The notes beneath the pieces were generated by a model. The model searched no databases, was not told the DNA's origin, and saw only the letters and a list, made by a program, of their open reading frames with translations. Of a DNA stretch of 64,000 bases, positions 24,348 through 36,469 are shown piece by piece (position 1 is the first letter of the stretch; every line of letters starts with the position of its first letter). The DNA is from Anastatus disparis (Eukaryota; Arthropoda; Insecta; Hymenoptera; Eupelmidae), in NCBI GenBank assembly GCA_017163975.1, contig JAFFSR010000033.1, positions 62,001 through 126,000 on the forward strand, read 5' to 3'. The position numbers and the translations under genes are program-made.

Positions 24348-26063
24348 CATTGCCACTTTTCACTGGCCCATTGCCAAACTTTCTGAAGTTTCCAAAATCC
24401 TGGAGAGAGTAGTGCATTCTCAGTTTAGCTCCTTTATTGAATCAAATTCTCTGTTCGATAGTCTACAGACAGGCTTCCGTAAATCTAATAGTACCCAGAC
24501 TGCGCTCTTGAAGCTTCTTGAAGATGCACGGCTGGCTATTGATAAAAGAATGATTACTACTCTATTGCTCTTTGATTTTTCCAAGGCTTTCGACACAGTG
24601 TCACATATTCGTCTGCTGTTCAAACTTCGTCGATTCAATTGCTCAGATACTGTTATACGATGGTTTGCGTCGTATCTCAGCAAGAGATCCTATGCTATTA
24701 CGGACTTGGAGGGTCATGTCGGGGAGTGGGTCACCTGCACGGCAGGTGTTCCTCAGGGCAGTGTCTTGCGTCCGCTGCTTTTCTCTGTTTTCATCAATGA
24801 TTTATCTTCTGTTTTAACCAGATCGTCTCATATACTGTTTGCTGATGACTTGCAGGTGTACCACTCATTTCTGCTTGCAAATCTGAATGACGAGATTGAC
24901 TTTCTAAATCATGAAGTTGCTGCAGTTGTTAAGTGGGCTGTTGACAATGGTCTTGCCTTAAACCCATCCAAAATGCAAGCAATGTTCACTGGTAGCGAGC
25001 AATTCATCTCAAGAATTGATCTCTTTTCTTGCCCTAAAATTCTCGTAAATGATAAGGTGGTGCCGTATACTAGTTCGGTCAAAAATTTGGGTATCTGGAT
25101 AACTAGTACTTTAAACTGGAACAAGCAAGTGGGTTCGGTGGTTGGACGTATCTTTGGTACCCTTCATTCATTAAAGTTCCATAGACATGCTCTGTCTAGG
25201 CAGGTCAGGAAAAACCTTGTCGAAGCTCTTATCTTTCCTATAATAGACTACTGTTGTGTAGTCTATGATGACTTACCTCAGACGTTAAACATTAAACTTC
25301 ATCGGGCACTTAATGCCTGCGTTAGATTTGTCTGTGGAAATATAGGAAGACAAGAAAGGGTTACGCCCTTTCGCCTGCAGTTGGGCTGGTTGTCGGTGAG
25401 CCACAGGCGTTTATATTTCAAGTCAGCTCTTGCTCACTCTATTGTTTCGTATCAAGAGCCAAGCTATCTGGCTGCTAAATTCGATAGGGTAAACATTGAT
25501 ACAGTTGTTCGAACTTCGACTAGACTACCAACTAGACTTCTCATTTGCCCCGTTGTTCGAACTGCTGCTATGCTACATTCTTTCGTCTACACGACATCTA
25601 GCTTTATTAATGTTAATACCTCCTTATTCGCTAGTTTTGAACTAGGACAAACACAGTCCATTAAGGCTAAGCTGTACAACAAATTCTTGCTTGAGGAGCG
25701 CACTGAGTGGTTGGGCGAGACAGAGGGTCAATGAGTGTATTTGCATATTATGGTACACTTTACTACACACTTTGTTCTGTAGATCTCCAACGGTTTAATC
25801 ATTGTGTAACTTGTTGATCAGATGAGTGCAGTTTTAATAAAGTGTAACAAACTTATACTTTTAAAATCATAATTTTTAATTGTACTTTTATCACAGAGAG
25901 AGAAATCTCAATTGAATATAATCAAATTTATTACTATTGTTCTTGCTTGATATATTTGCATTTTATGTTATTTTGTAATCAACATTATGTATTACTTTTG
26001 GGTCATACGGGGTTGAACCCCATGATCTGTAATAAATATGAATCAATCAATCAATGAATCAAT
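24348..26063 (+). mobile_element. 5'-truncated non-LTR retrotransposon with (AATC)n tail
   Basis: The insertion contains a 440-residue RT ORF and a ~300-nt 3' UTR, and ends in an 'aatcaatcaatcaatgaatc' microsatellite instead of poly(A). Ends made of short tandem repeats are typical of CR1/L2-type LINEs, but the exact clade is not determinable here. A GGGGTT/AACCCC hairpin lies at ~26009-26021 just before the tail. It splits the Polinton integrase end. Confidence 0.85.
24412..25734 (+). CDS. LINE reverse transcriptase (partial ORF2, 440 residues)
   Basis: The ORF is open over RT motifs: LFDFSKAFDTVSH (palm aspartate), TAGVPQGSVLRPLLFSVFINDL and FADDLQVY, where A replaces the usual Y of YADD. 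The thumb and a C-terminal helical region follow. There is no endonuclease, because the element is truncated at its 5' end. The first Met may not be a genuine start. It is probably inactive as an element, although this frame is undamaged. Confidence 0.85.
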   Translation: MHSQFSSFIESNSLFDSLQTGFRKSNSTQTALLKLLEDARLAIDKRMITTLLLFDFSKAFDTVSHIRLLFKLRRFNCSDTVIRWFASYLSKRSYAITDLEGHVGEWVTCTAGVPQGSVLRPLLFSVFINDLSSVLTRSSHILFADDLQVYHSFLLANLNDEIDFLNHEVAAVVKWAVDNGLALNPSKMQAMFTGSEQFISRIDLFSCPKILVNDKVVPYTSSVKNLGIWITSTLNWNKQVGSVVGRIFGTLHSLKFHRHALSRQVRKNLVEALIFPIIDYCCVVYDDLPQTLNIKLHRALNACVRFVCGNIGRQERVTPFRLQLGWLSVSHRRLYFKSALAHSIVSYQEPSYLAAKFDRVNIDTVVRTSTRLPTRLLICPVVRTAAMLHSFVYTTSSFINVNTSLFASFELGQTQSIKAKLYNKFLLEERTEWLGETEGQ

Positions 26064-26246
26064 CTCAATAAACTAGATAAAATTGTAGAGGTGCATAAAG
26101 ACGGGCTAGATAAGAAATTCATACAAAGCCAGATGGAAATTGAGACTATAAAAGAGGCATTATCACTGTTAGTGCAAAACAGTCAATCGATAACTATCGA
26201 TGGAACAAAGTCAAAGAGTAATAGAAGAGCTTCACAAGCCAGCATG
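26064..26246 (+). repeat. Right copy of ~180-bp direct repeat flanking the LINE fragment
   Basis: This repeats 24171-24347 with about one mismatch per ten bases, including the end of the fibre-like gene and the integrase start. Confidence 0.8.
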
Positions 26247-27284
26247 TCCTAATTATCCTCGTCCAAAGTTTGATGTGCGAGGTTTGGACGAGACATGGCA
26301 AGCTGATCTAGTAGAGATGCAAATTTATTCTCAAGAGAATAAAGGATACAAATACATGCTTACAGTTATAGACGTTTTTTCCAAATATGCATAAGCTGTT
26401 CCTGTGAAACAAAAAACTTGTGTAGATGTTTCTGCTGCTATGAAGTCTGTATTGCGTCAAGGTCCAAAACCAAGAAATTTACAAATGGATAAAGGAAAGG
26501 AGTTCTATAATACCAATTTCCAGAATCTCATGCAACAATATAAAATCAATCTCTACTCGATGTACAGTAATCTCAAGGCGTCTATTTGCGAACGCTTTAA
26601 TCGTACGCTCAAAAACAAAATGTGGAAACAGTTTAGTTTACGTGGTAACTACAAGTGGATTGATATTATCTCCAGTTTGATTGACAAGTACAATGATGAG
26701 AAGCATCGGACTATTAATATGAAACCGAAAGATGTTACAGCTGAAAACGAAGCTGAAGTTCTTCGACGATTCAAGCGTAATATTAATTTAATAGAAAAGA
26801 AACCAAAGTTCAAAGTTGCTGATAAAGTACGAGTAAGCAAGTTGAAACAAGTATTAGAAAAAAGATACACGCCCAACTGGCCTACTGAAATATTTACTGT
26901 ACACCAAGTTCAAAAAACAAAACCAGTTACTTTTCTCTTGCAGGATTACAAAGATCAACCAATAGCTGGAGGTTTTTATGAACAAGAATTACAAAGTGTC
27001 GAATATCCTGATTACTATCTTGTAGAAAAGATTCTTAGAAGACGTGGGAATGAAGTATTGGTGAAGTGGCTTGGTTTCGACAATACTCACAATAGTTGGA
27101 TTAATAAGGCAGATGCTCAATAACTATAATTTATTATTATTATCTGAGTGTATAATATAGTTATAGCTTAGAATAATAGCGATCTACTTTATTTACACGA
27201 TGCATATAAGTTAACACTAGAGAGTCTAGTAAATTTTAAAACTAACACAAGTAATACAACAGTTGCGCCCTCTACGAGAGAAAC

Positions 27285-27386
27285 TTACTGACTATGAATT
27301 TTATAGTCATATTTTTTTTTATCAGGTGGAAGAAGAGGAGTGTACTCTGAAGAATTTTGAGTGGTGTGACTTGGAGTGTGTCCCAT
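27285..27386 (-). CDS. Second small ORF starting MGHTPSHTTQN
   Basis: This 33-residue frame is homologous to the N-terminal part of 16957-16796 (MG-x-TPSHTTQN, then EYTPLLPPDKK). The nucleotide match covers about 105 bp (27305-27420 against 16886-16993) in the same orientation. The C-terminus is short and different, so it may be truncated. It follows the integrase end by ~160 nt on the opposite strand. Confidence 0.45.
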   Translation of the reverse strand: MGHTPSHTTQNSSEYTPLLPPDKKKYDYKIHSQ

Positions 27387-27389
27387 GAT

Positions 27390-28207
27390 GAAATGAATGT
27401 GAATCATGATGTCTATGCTTTTTTATTGGTCAATGAAACAGCTGATTGAGCCAGAAATGATTTGGGGAGAGGGAACCTTTTCTAACCCAAGTAATGTTTT
27501 ACGTGGTATTACACGAGATGATCGACATAGAGTGGAGTATCTTTTTCTAACCTAAGGATCGACTGGGGAGAAACAGCTGATTGATCTAGGGAAATTACCC
27601 AAAAAATTTTAAAGCTTGTACAGTAGTAGTTTCTGATACTTTCTGACTTTGCATCACTTTTTAGATATTTTAACATGAATAACTATCAATTTATTTAACT
27701 ATAATGAAATAAAAAATTACTAAAATATAAATTGTAATAATAATAGTCATACAATAAGCCCATATCACAGCTCCAAGACAGCTTTGGAATTATTTGATAA
27801 ACATTTGAGTATACATTTTATAAACAATAATAGTTCACTAGAATATAAACATATGAAAGTAATCAAAAGTAATATTTGTATGAACAAAATGTCAAATTTT
27901 AAGGTTATAATAATGATATTACACATAATTTCGATTGTATCGTATATAAGCTATTCACATATCATATTCAATTTGAACATATTACAAAATCAATCAAATT
28001 TCATTCGTTGGTAATCATCAGTTATGCACTCCACTATATTTTTTAGGTTGTAATTAATATTTGTATCGAAGCACTATTAATGTTATATTTAAATACCGTT
28101 ATTACTGAATATATTTAATCATTATTTATGTCACATTTAAACACTGAAAATACTAAATTCAAATACTATTAATATAGTTTTGAAATATTACTCATACGTT
28201 ATTAAGA
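27390..28207. other. AT-rich sequence, no gene seen
   Basis: There is no supported ORF. 'cagctgattga' occurs twice (near 27439 and 27574). This may be host sequence next to the Polinton remnant. Confidence 0.4.
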
Positions 28208-28588
28208 GGAGGTCGAGTATATCTGTCCTTTTCTAATCAAAAAATTGATTTTTCCACAAAAATTAATAATCGTAGCGAAAAATAAGAAGAAAGCCCCATC
28301 TCGTATGATGAAAAGCAAGATTCTCTTTTATGAGGAAAAAATTATTTTTATCGCTTCGTTTTTAAGAAAACCTTGAAAAACTGAATTGTCCATCCTAACC
28401 TCTATTTTTTAAGTTTTACAAGGTTTTCTTCAAAATGAATCGATAAAAATAATTTTTCCTCATCAAAGAAAATCTTGCTCTTTATTATACGAGATGGGAC
28501 TATCTCCTTATTTTTTGCTACAATTATTAGTTTTTGCAAAAAAATTAATTCTTTGATTAGAAAAGGACAGAGATATACGACCTGCTTT
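28208..28588. repeat. Foldback MITE-like element, ~380 bp
   Basis: Two arms of about 180 bp are inverted repeats. The left begins 'gtcgagtatatctgtcc' and the right ends 'ggacagagatatacgacc'. Both contain 'ccttttctaatcaaa' and 'aaaattatttttatcg' or complements. The centre is near 28400. There is no ORF. Confidence 0.75.
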
Positions 28589-28871
28589 TAAGATTAAATT
28601 TAAATAACATTAAATGATTCTATAATGAATGAAATAATAGTTAATGAAATTTGATAAAGACAATAGACTCAGTCGATAAAATCAATAAACTAAGTCGATA
28701 AATTTATTAGATTAAGTCGATGATAGTCGATAAAGTCAATAGGCTTAGTAGATAAAAGTTATTAAAAGTCTCTCTTTTTTCTATATTTGTGAATCTACAT
28801 TGCTCTTAAAAACATCCGACCGCTAACCTAAAATTTTTGTCTTTTTTTTTCCTCACTCTTCTTCTTCTTTT

Positions 28872-28919
<48 letters not shown>

Positions 28920-29775
28920 ATCTGTCTTTCTATCTCTTAAGCAGTGGTAACAACAGCAGCAACAACAAGCAACACTTATTAAAATTGGAATTGTAAAACT
29001 AGTTAGATCAAGCGTAATCATTAGCTTGACCTGTTCATTCACATGACAGAGGTAAATACCTCAAACATAGCACAAACAGTTCTTGTGAGGGCTCATATTC
29101 ACGAGTTTACTTGTAGCTTGAAAATTGTAACTACTAGTTTCATACTAATTTGTAGATTAAGAAAAAATACTCTTAGATAGCAGATAATAAAATTTGAAAT
29201 TTCACTAAGAAAAGTATAGCTAAAGAGAGTTTACTGAATACAATTTTTAAAATTTTATGCTCAAACATTTTAAAATACATTTAATTTTGATATTCAACCT
29301 TAACAATGTATAAAAACTTTATGAGATCGATTCAAAGCATTGAAAGTTACTAAAAATTTTGATATATAATATTTTGTAAATTCTACGTAGTCACTTTTTT
29401 CAGTCATAGCTCATATCTCTAGATCTAAAGGATTTAGAGCCCTAAAATTATAAATAATAGTTAATTTTTAAATTTCATTGAAAAAGTTATAATTAAATGC
29501 GTTAGTTGAATGTAACATATAGAAATTTATACTAAAACATTTTTAAATAAAATAAATATTGAATTTCAATAACGTAAAAAAATATTTTATAAGATAGGTT
29601 TAAAGCAATCATGATAGTGTATGTATTGATGTAGTGCAATTATAACATGTTTGTTAAAACAGGTTTTTATAACAGAGGGCGCAATAGACGAATAGGTAGA
29701 AATAAAAATAGTGATGCGTAAACAAGTCATTTATCACGCTATGAAAAAATGGATCTTGCAAAGCTTAACACGTAT
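28589..29775. other. AT-rich sequence with a (CT)n run
   Basis: A CT dinucleotide run occupies about 28873-28920, and short 'aagtcgataa' repeats lie at 28660-28750. No gene was seen. Confidence 0.5.
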
Positions 29776-30479
29776 GATACATTTTTGCATACAAAGAAAA
29801 TAAAAGAATCAAAGGAGCTTCGTAAGCTCAAGACAAATCAATTGATACTCATTTAGATTGAAATAGAGACTAAGATTATTACCAAGCTAATTAGCGAATC
29901 AACATTTTTTTTTTACTAAATTACCCTTATATATTGGTGAAAAATTATAAAAATGCATGTTTTAAAATAGTGAAAACTATAGAAAACTTAAAAATATTTG
30001 TCAACTGCTTGAATGTTAATTGCACTAAGCAGTTCTCTTAAGTTGAAGTCTGGAGGTCAACGGAGCGGTAATTATATAATCCAACCCCCACAGATAGGAG
30101 TGTGGATGGAGCTTTTCATACTTCTTTACAAAGTATTCTGTTAAGTGACATCATAAGTCGCGATAAGGAAGAATACTTATTTGGAAGTTCTAGGGTGAAG
30201 ATGTAATTTACTTCATTGATATTAATACCTATCCATAAGTACAATGAAAGTTCATGAATGCTGATGATGATTGATTAATGTCATTGAAAAAAAAACAATA
30301 AAAGTCGATAGAGTTGTTAACTCGAACTATGAAATCAATAGATTTAATCAATAAAATTTAATGTATATACATTAATTATGAGCTAAAGGTTATTTTTTAT
30401 ATTAAGACTATTAATACTCCTATATTAGTAACGTAATATTAGGAGTTAAATTATCTTATTAAATTAATATCTTCTTATC

Positions 30480-30935
30480 TTATCTTTCAAGTTCTATACC
30501 CGTACAGGTTCTACAACCTTTTTACGGGACACCTCGACCACCTATGTGTTCCGGTGCTTTTGCGTTCGAATCCATACCTTTTTACCCTGGAAGGTGTTCG
30601 CGTACCCGTGCAGGCCTACTCAGGCGGGGAGACTCACTCTACCCATCCTTTTAAGTGCATCGAGAGTTCACACCCACCCGGCAAAACGTTCCGGCTCAAC
30701 TATAGTAGCGGAGCAGTCGTATTCTGCCTTACCGACCCCCGAATAATTGTCTGCGAATTTTGTTAAAACCGCGGAAAATCATTCGGGGTGGTCCACCACG
30801 GTGTCAATGAGCCCAAAAAATTCTCCACTTTTAATTAAAAATGGAAAAAATCCCGCCCTCACGGGGACTCGAACCCCGGCCCTCTGGGTGAGAGTCGGAT
30901 GTTCTAGCCCCTGAGCCACCGTGGCTCTTTCAAAT
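30480..30935 (-). mobile_element. tRNA-derived SINE (left palindrome arm)
   Basis: On the minus strand the element starts with a tRNA-like head carrying an A box (GTGGCTCAGGGGCTAGAAC) and a B box (GGTTCGAGTCC). The GC-richer body of ~350 nt is unrelated to tRNA, and the element ends in AAGATAAGATAAG. The acceptor stem does not pair, so it is not a working tRNA gene. Short ORFs inside it are not real. A copy lies in the other arm. Confidence 0.8.
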
Positions 30936-31029
30936 TAATATAATATTCACTAAGCCTAGTAAAATATTTTATTCAAGCACTCTTCATACTTTATTTAATA
31001 CTCTATTAATAATGTTTTAGTAAAGTACT

Positions 31030-31215
31030 GATACTATTTTAACATATCAATACTATATTGATACTATATTGAAACTATATTTAAACTATATTGATACTGT
31101 ATTGATACTGTATTGATGCTGTATTGATACTGTATTGATACTATATTAATACTAATTAATACCATATGAATACTTTATTAATACTATGTTTATACTATAC
31201 TGATGCTGTAGCAAT
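31030..31215. repeat. 11-bp satellite TATTGATACTG (left arm, outer block)
   Basis: Degenerate tandem units of about 11 bp (TATTGATACTA/G). The mirror block is at ~36240-36410. Confidence 0.85.
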
Positions 31216-31480
31216 GTAATTACCTGAGTTTACCCACCATTTGCCACTTGGCCTAGCTATTTTCATACACTGAACTATATTCATATCTCTCTTTTCAAAC
31301 CTTTTGGTAGTGATCGGAATCTTTACCCTCAAAGAACGTTCTTTTTTATTAAATTTCTATCTAAGGCCAAGAATCTAAAGATTAATACGTTGGAATCTAG
31401 CATCACTCAAGAATCACAAAAACTATAAGTATTTACGTGACGTTAGGTATGCTTCAATATCAAAAATACTTCTTTTCACC

Positions 31481-31485
<5 letters not shown>

Positions 31486-31527
<42 letters not shown>
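31486..31527. repeat. (AC)n microsatellite
   Basis: A run of AC dinucleotides. Its palindromic counterpart is the (GT)n run at 35936-35966, shorter by about five units. Confidence 0.95.
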
Positions 31528-31528
<1 letters not shown>

Positions 31529-31654
31529 TGTTGATATATAATTGATCAACGAAGTTAAATATGCAAAAATGGTTACTTACTCAAATAACAGCACCCAGTC
31601 TTGTTTAACTTCATTAATCCACTCAGGTACAGTTCAATAACCCAAACTAATTGT

Positions 31655-32480
31655 CAATGATATGATATTCATACTATTTCAATACCGTATTAATACTATA
31701 TTGATACTATTTTAATAATATATTAATAAAATATCGATACTATATCTATATATTATATAGATACTATATCGATACTATATCGATATTATATTGATATTAT
31801 ATGTATACTATACTGACACTCTATTAATACTATATTAATACTGTATCGATACTACATTGATACTATATCAATACTGTATCGATACTATATCAATACTGTA
31901 TTGATACTATTTTAATACTTTATTAATACTGTGTTGAACTGTATTAATACTATGTTAATACTATATTCATACTACATAAATACGGTTTCAATACTGTATT
32001 GATACTATATTCATATTATATCGACACTATATCAATACTATCTTAATACTATTTAATTCTATAGCGATATTATTTTGATACCATATCAATACTATGTTAA
32101 TACTATTTAATACTATTTAATACTATATCGATATTATATCCATACTATACTGATACTATATTAATACTGTATTAATACTTTCCTAATACTCTATTAATAC
32201 TATTTTAATACTTTATTAATACTATATCAATACTGTATTGAAACTATATTGATATTATATCGATACTATATCAATACTATTTTAATAATATTTCATACTA
32301 TGTCGATATTAATTTGATACAATCTCAATACTATGTTAATACTATTTAATACTAATTAATACTATATTGATACTATTTTTAATACTATATCAATACCTTT
32401 TAATACTGTATTAATACATATCTAGATATTAAGACTGTATAGATATATTGATAGTATTTGTCTTAATCAATAATATATTA
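31655..32480. repeat. 11-bp satellite (left arm, inner block)
   Basis: A long array of TATTGATACTAT-like units. The right-arm counterpart (34290-35800) is nearly twice as long, which explains the unequal arm lengths. Confidence 0.88.
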
Positions 32481-32588
32481 TTATTGTATTGATACTATCC
32501 CAATCACATATTTAAACGATATTATTACAGTGCACGAAAACTATTAACAATACATTCAAAAATTATTAACAAAAAATTATAAATACTA

Positions 32589-32745
32589 TTAACCTTTAGA
32601 GGACGGGGATTTGGGTTTACTGTTTTTTCTCACTTTTCTATAGAAATCGAGTTTTTGTGATGTCTTACATCTCAAAACTAACACATGTAAAGGGTCGATC
32701 ATGGGCATGGCCCGTATACGGGCCATCCCGTCCTCTAAAGGTTAA
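32589..32745. mobile_element. TTAA-flanked MITE (149 bp), left arm only
   Basis: TTAA (32589-32592 and 32742-32745) flanks perfect inverted ends CCTTTAGAGGACGGG / CCCGTCCTCTAAAGG. An inner palindrome GGCCCGTATACGGGCC sits near the right end. The right arm shows the empty site with a single TTAA (near 34155), which proves both the duplication and that it inserted after the palindrome formed. Confidence 0.92.
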
Positions 32746-34289
32746 TATTATCCTAAAGTGCTTATAATAATTCAGTAATAAATATATGGATTCAAACTTT
32801 ACTTTGTACACCTATACAATAAGTCTCGAGGCTCAGGTCTAATTTTGACCCTTGCCTTTCCCTATCACAAGTCCTGGAGTTCAATATCAGCGTTCCTCGG
32901 CGCTGGATTCGGCTACGATAGCCTTAACCAATAAAGTAGATATACCAAGTCAGTAATAATTATGAATTTAATGATTTTGATCGATTAAAATCTATGCAAT
33001 TTATGTGCTATAGAAACAGACATTAATACTAGATGTCAAAGTTTCCCAATACTGTTCATACACTATTTAAAGAGTATCGAATCACTATATGATGAAACTT
33101 GTAAAATTATTGAAATACTTGAAAAACCCACAACTAGTCGAGTTATTAAAATAGTAGATATTTAAGTTTATTTGGGACATAAAGAGATGGGTCAATAAAA
33201 TGATGAATTATTGAGTTAAGGGTTATCGAATCGATGACAAATAGTCGGTTTATTGAAAATCTTCGAAACATTTTAAATTGAGATATTTGAAAAATTTCAA
33301 ATAGTTGAGTTATTGAAATTGTATATAGTTGAGTTATCACAATAACGAAAAAAAAAGTTGAGTTAAGAAAATTTCCTAATAGTTGGGTTATTGGGTTATT
33401 GAAACGATGAATAGTTGGGTTATTCAAATCTCTTCTTGACCATGCCGGTCATTGCATGACCGCTAATGTTCAAAAGAGATTTGGATAACCCAATTATTCA
33501 TCGTTTCAATAACCCAATAACCCAACTATTACAAAATTTTCTTAACTCAACTTTTTTTTTCATTCTGCTAATAACTCAACTATATACAATTTCAATAACT
33601 CAACTATTTGAAATTTTTCAAATATCTCAATTTAAAATGTTTCGAAGATTTTCAATAAACCGACTATTTGTCAACGATTCGATAACCCTTAACTCAATGA
33701 TTCATCATTTTATTGACCCATCTCTTTATGTCCCTAATAAACTTAAATATCTACTATTTTAATAACTCAACTAGTGGGTTTTTCAAGTATTTCAATAATT
33801 TTACAAGTGTCATCATATAGTAATTCGATACTCTTTAAATAGTGTACGAACAGAATTGGGTAACTTTGATATCCAGTATTGATGTCTGTTTCTATAGCAC
33901 ATAAATTGCATAGATTTTTATCGATCAAAATCATTAAATTTTTAATTATTACTGACTTGATATATCTACTTTATTGTTTAAGGCTATCGTAGCCGGATCC
34001 AGCGCCGAGAAACGCTGATCTCGAACTCCAGGACTTGTGATAGGGGAAGGCAAGGGTGGGTTGGACCTGAGCCTCGAGACTTATTGCATAGGTGTACAAA
34101 GTAAACTTTGAACCCATATATTTATTACTGAATTATTATTAGCACTTTAGGACAATATTAATAGTGTTTATAATGTTTTGTTAATAATTTTTGAATGTAT
34201 TGTTAATAGTTTTCGTGCACTGTAATAATATCGTTTAAATATGTGATTGGGATAGTATCAATACAATAATAATATATTAGTGATCCATA

Positions 34290-35800
34290 CAAATACTATC
34301 AATATATCTATACAGTCTAAATATCGTATTTATACAATTTTAATGTGGTATGAATACTGTAAAATACAGTATTAAATAGTATTGATATAGTATCGATATA
34401 ATATTAATATAGTATGAATACAGTATTGATATAGTATCAATTTGGTATCGATACAGTATTGATATAGTATCAATAAAGTATTAAAATTGTATTAATAGAG
34501 TATTAGAATAGTATTAATATAGTATCAGTGTAGTATGGATATAATATCAATATAGTATTAGATAGTATTAAATAGTATTAACATAGTATTGATATAGTAT
34601 CAAAATAATATCGCTATATTATTAAATAGTATTAAGATAGTATTGATATAGTATCGATATAATATCAATATAGTATCAATACAGTATTAATACCGTATTT
34701 ATGTAGTATGAATATAGTATTAATATAGTATCGAAACAGTTAAAAACAGTATTAATAAAGTATTAAAATAGTATAAATACAGTATTGATATAGTATCAAT
34801 ATAGCATCGATACAGTATTGGTATAGTATCAATATAATATCGATACAGTATTGATGAAGTATTGATAAAGTATTGAAATAGTATTAATACAGTATTAATA
34901 TAGTATCAGTATAGTATAGATATAATATCGATATAGTATCAATACAGTATTGGTATAGTATCAATATAATATCGATACAGCATTGATGAAGTATTGATAA
35001 AGTATTAAAATAGTATTAATGCAGTATTAATATAGTATTAGTATAGTATAGATATAATATCGATATAGTATTAAATAGTATTAAGATAGTATTAATATAG
35101 TATCAGTATAATATCAATATAGTATCAACATAGTATTAATACCGTATTTATGTAGTATGAATATAGTATTAATATAGTATCAAAACAGTTAAAAACAGTA
35201 TTAATAAAGCATTGAAATAGTATCAATACAGTATTGATATAGTATCAATATAGTATCGATACTGTATTGATATACTATTAATAGTATATTGAATTAGTAT
35301 TAAAATAGTATTAATATAGCATTATAATATCGATATAGTATCGATATAGTATCGATATTTTATTAATCTATTATTAAAATAGTATTAACATAATATTGAT
35401 ATAATATCAAAATAATATCGATATAGCATTAGATAGTATTAAGATAGTATTGATACAGTATCGGTATAATATCAATACAGTATCAACACAGTATTGATGC
35501 CGTATCTATATAGTATGAATATAGTATTAATATAGTATCGATACAGTTTAACACAGTATTAATAAAGTATTAAAATAGTATCAATACAGTATTGATATAG
35601 TATCAATGTAGTATCGATACAGTATTAAGATAGTATTAATAGAGTATCAGTATAGTATACATATAATATCAATATAATATCGATATAGTATCGATATAGT
35701 ATCTATATAATATATAGATATAGTATCGATATTTTATTAATATATTATTAAAATAGTATCAATATAGTATCAATACGGTATTGAAATAGAACAAATATCA
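34290..35800. repeat. 11-bp satellite (right arm, inner block)
   Basis: The complementary orientation of the left-arm satellite (AGTATCAATAT/AGTATTGATAT units), with higher-order repetition. For example, the 'cagtattaataaagtattaaaatagtat' context recurs near 34750, 35200 and 35560. Confidence 0.88.
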
Positions 35801-35934
35801 TATCATTGACAATTTGTTTGGATTATTGAACTGTATCTGAGTTGATTAATGAAGGTAAACATGACTGGGTGCTGTTATTTGAGTAAGTAACCATTTTCGC
35901 ATATTTAACTTCGTTGATCAATAAGATATCAACA

Positions 35935-35935
<1 letters not shown>

Positions 35936-35966
<31 letters not shown>
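35936..35966. repeat. (GT)n microsatellite
   Basis: The counterpart of the (AC)n run at 31486 in the other palindrome arm. Confidence 0.95.
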
Positions 35967-35970
<4 letters not shown>

Positions 35971-36469
35971 GGTGAAAAGAAGTATTTTTGATATTGAAGC
36001 ATACCTAACGTCACGTAAATACTTATAGTTTTTGTGATTCTTGAGTGATGCTAGATTCCAACGTATTAACCTTTAGATTCTTGGCCTTAGATAGAAATTT
36101 AATGAAAAAGAACGTTCTTTGAGGGTGAAGATTCCGATCACTACCAAAAGGTTTGAAAAGAGAGATATGAATATAGTTCAGTGTATGAAAATAGCTAGGC
36201 CAAGTGGCAAATGGTGGGTAAACTCAGGTAATTACATTGCTACAGCATCAGTATAGTATGAAGATAGTATTAATAAAGTATTCATATGGTATTAATATAG
36301 TATTAATATAGTATCAATACAGTATCAATACAGCATCAAGACAGTATCAATACAGTATCAATAAAGTTTAAATATAGTTTCAATATAGTATCAATATAGT
36401 ATTGATAAGTATGAAGAGTGCTTGAATAAAATATTTTACTAGGCTTAGCGAATATCATATTAATTTAAA

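Larger units (their letters stand above)
24309..27123 (+). pseudogene. Chromodomain DDE integrase, split by a LINE fragment
   Basis: The integrase start (MEQRHRLVEELHKP) at 24309 is cut off by LINE sequence at ~24348. A second start region at 26200 (MEQSQRVIEELHKP) continues through the whole protein to 27123. The latter has one in-frame TAA (26392-26394) at a position where copy 2 has Trp. D36 (QADLVEM), the second Asp (MDKGKEFYN), Glu (CERFNR) and the C-terminal chromodomain (YYLVEKILRRRGNEVLVKW) are all visible. Polintons use this retroviral-type integrase for insertion. Confidence 0.88.
16796..27390 (-). mobile_element. Polinton/Maverick (adintovirus-like) copy 1, decayed
   Basis: The gene set is diagnostic: packaging ATPase, adenain-like protease, PLA2-type minor capsid protein, penton-like and hexon-like capsid proteins, and a chromodomain DDE integrase. 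Its order is the reverse of copy 2 at 52743-64000. Nearly every ORF carries one or a few nonsense or frameshift lesions, and a LINE fragment splits the integrase end. PolB and the IAP are missing. No terminal inverted repeats were recognised. The boundaries are set by the outermost recognisable ORFs. Confidence 0.9.

Noticed and set aside
28806..29042. Arg/Glu repeat protein
   Set aside because: It arises from a (CT)n microsatellite.
30546..30766. 66-70-residue ORFs in the SINE body and the mirror copies at 36632-36952
   Set aside because: They lie wholly within a SINE in both palindrome arms and show no coding signature.
30860..30935. A tRNA gene (minus strand), and its mirror at 36473
   Set aside because: A and B boxes are good, but the acceptor stem does not pair and the sequence continues into a ~450-bp repeat body with an AAGATAAG tail. 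It is the head of a SINE.
31655..35800. CRISPR-like or regulatory repeat array
   Set aside because: Units are 11 bp without unique spacers and lie in eukaryotic transposon-rich DNA. It is a satellite.
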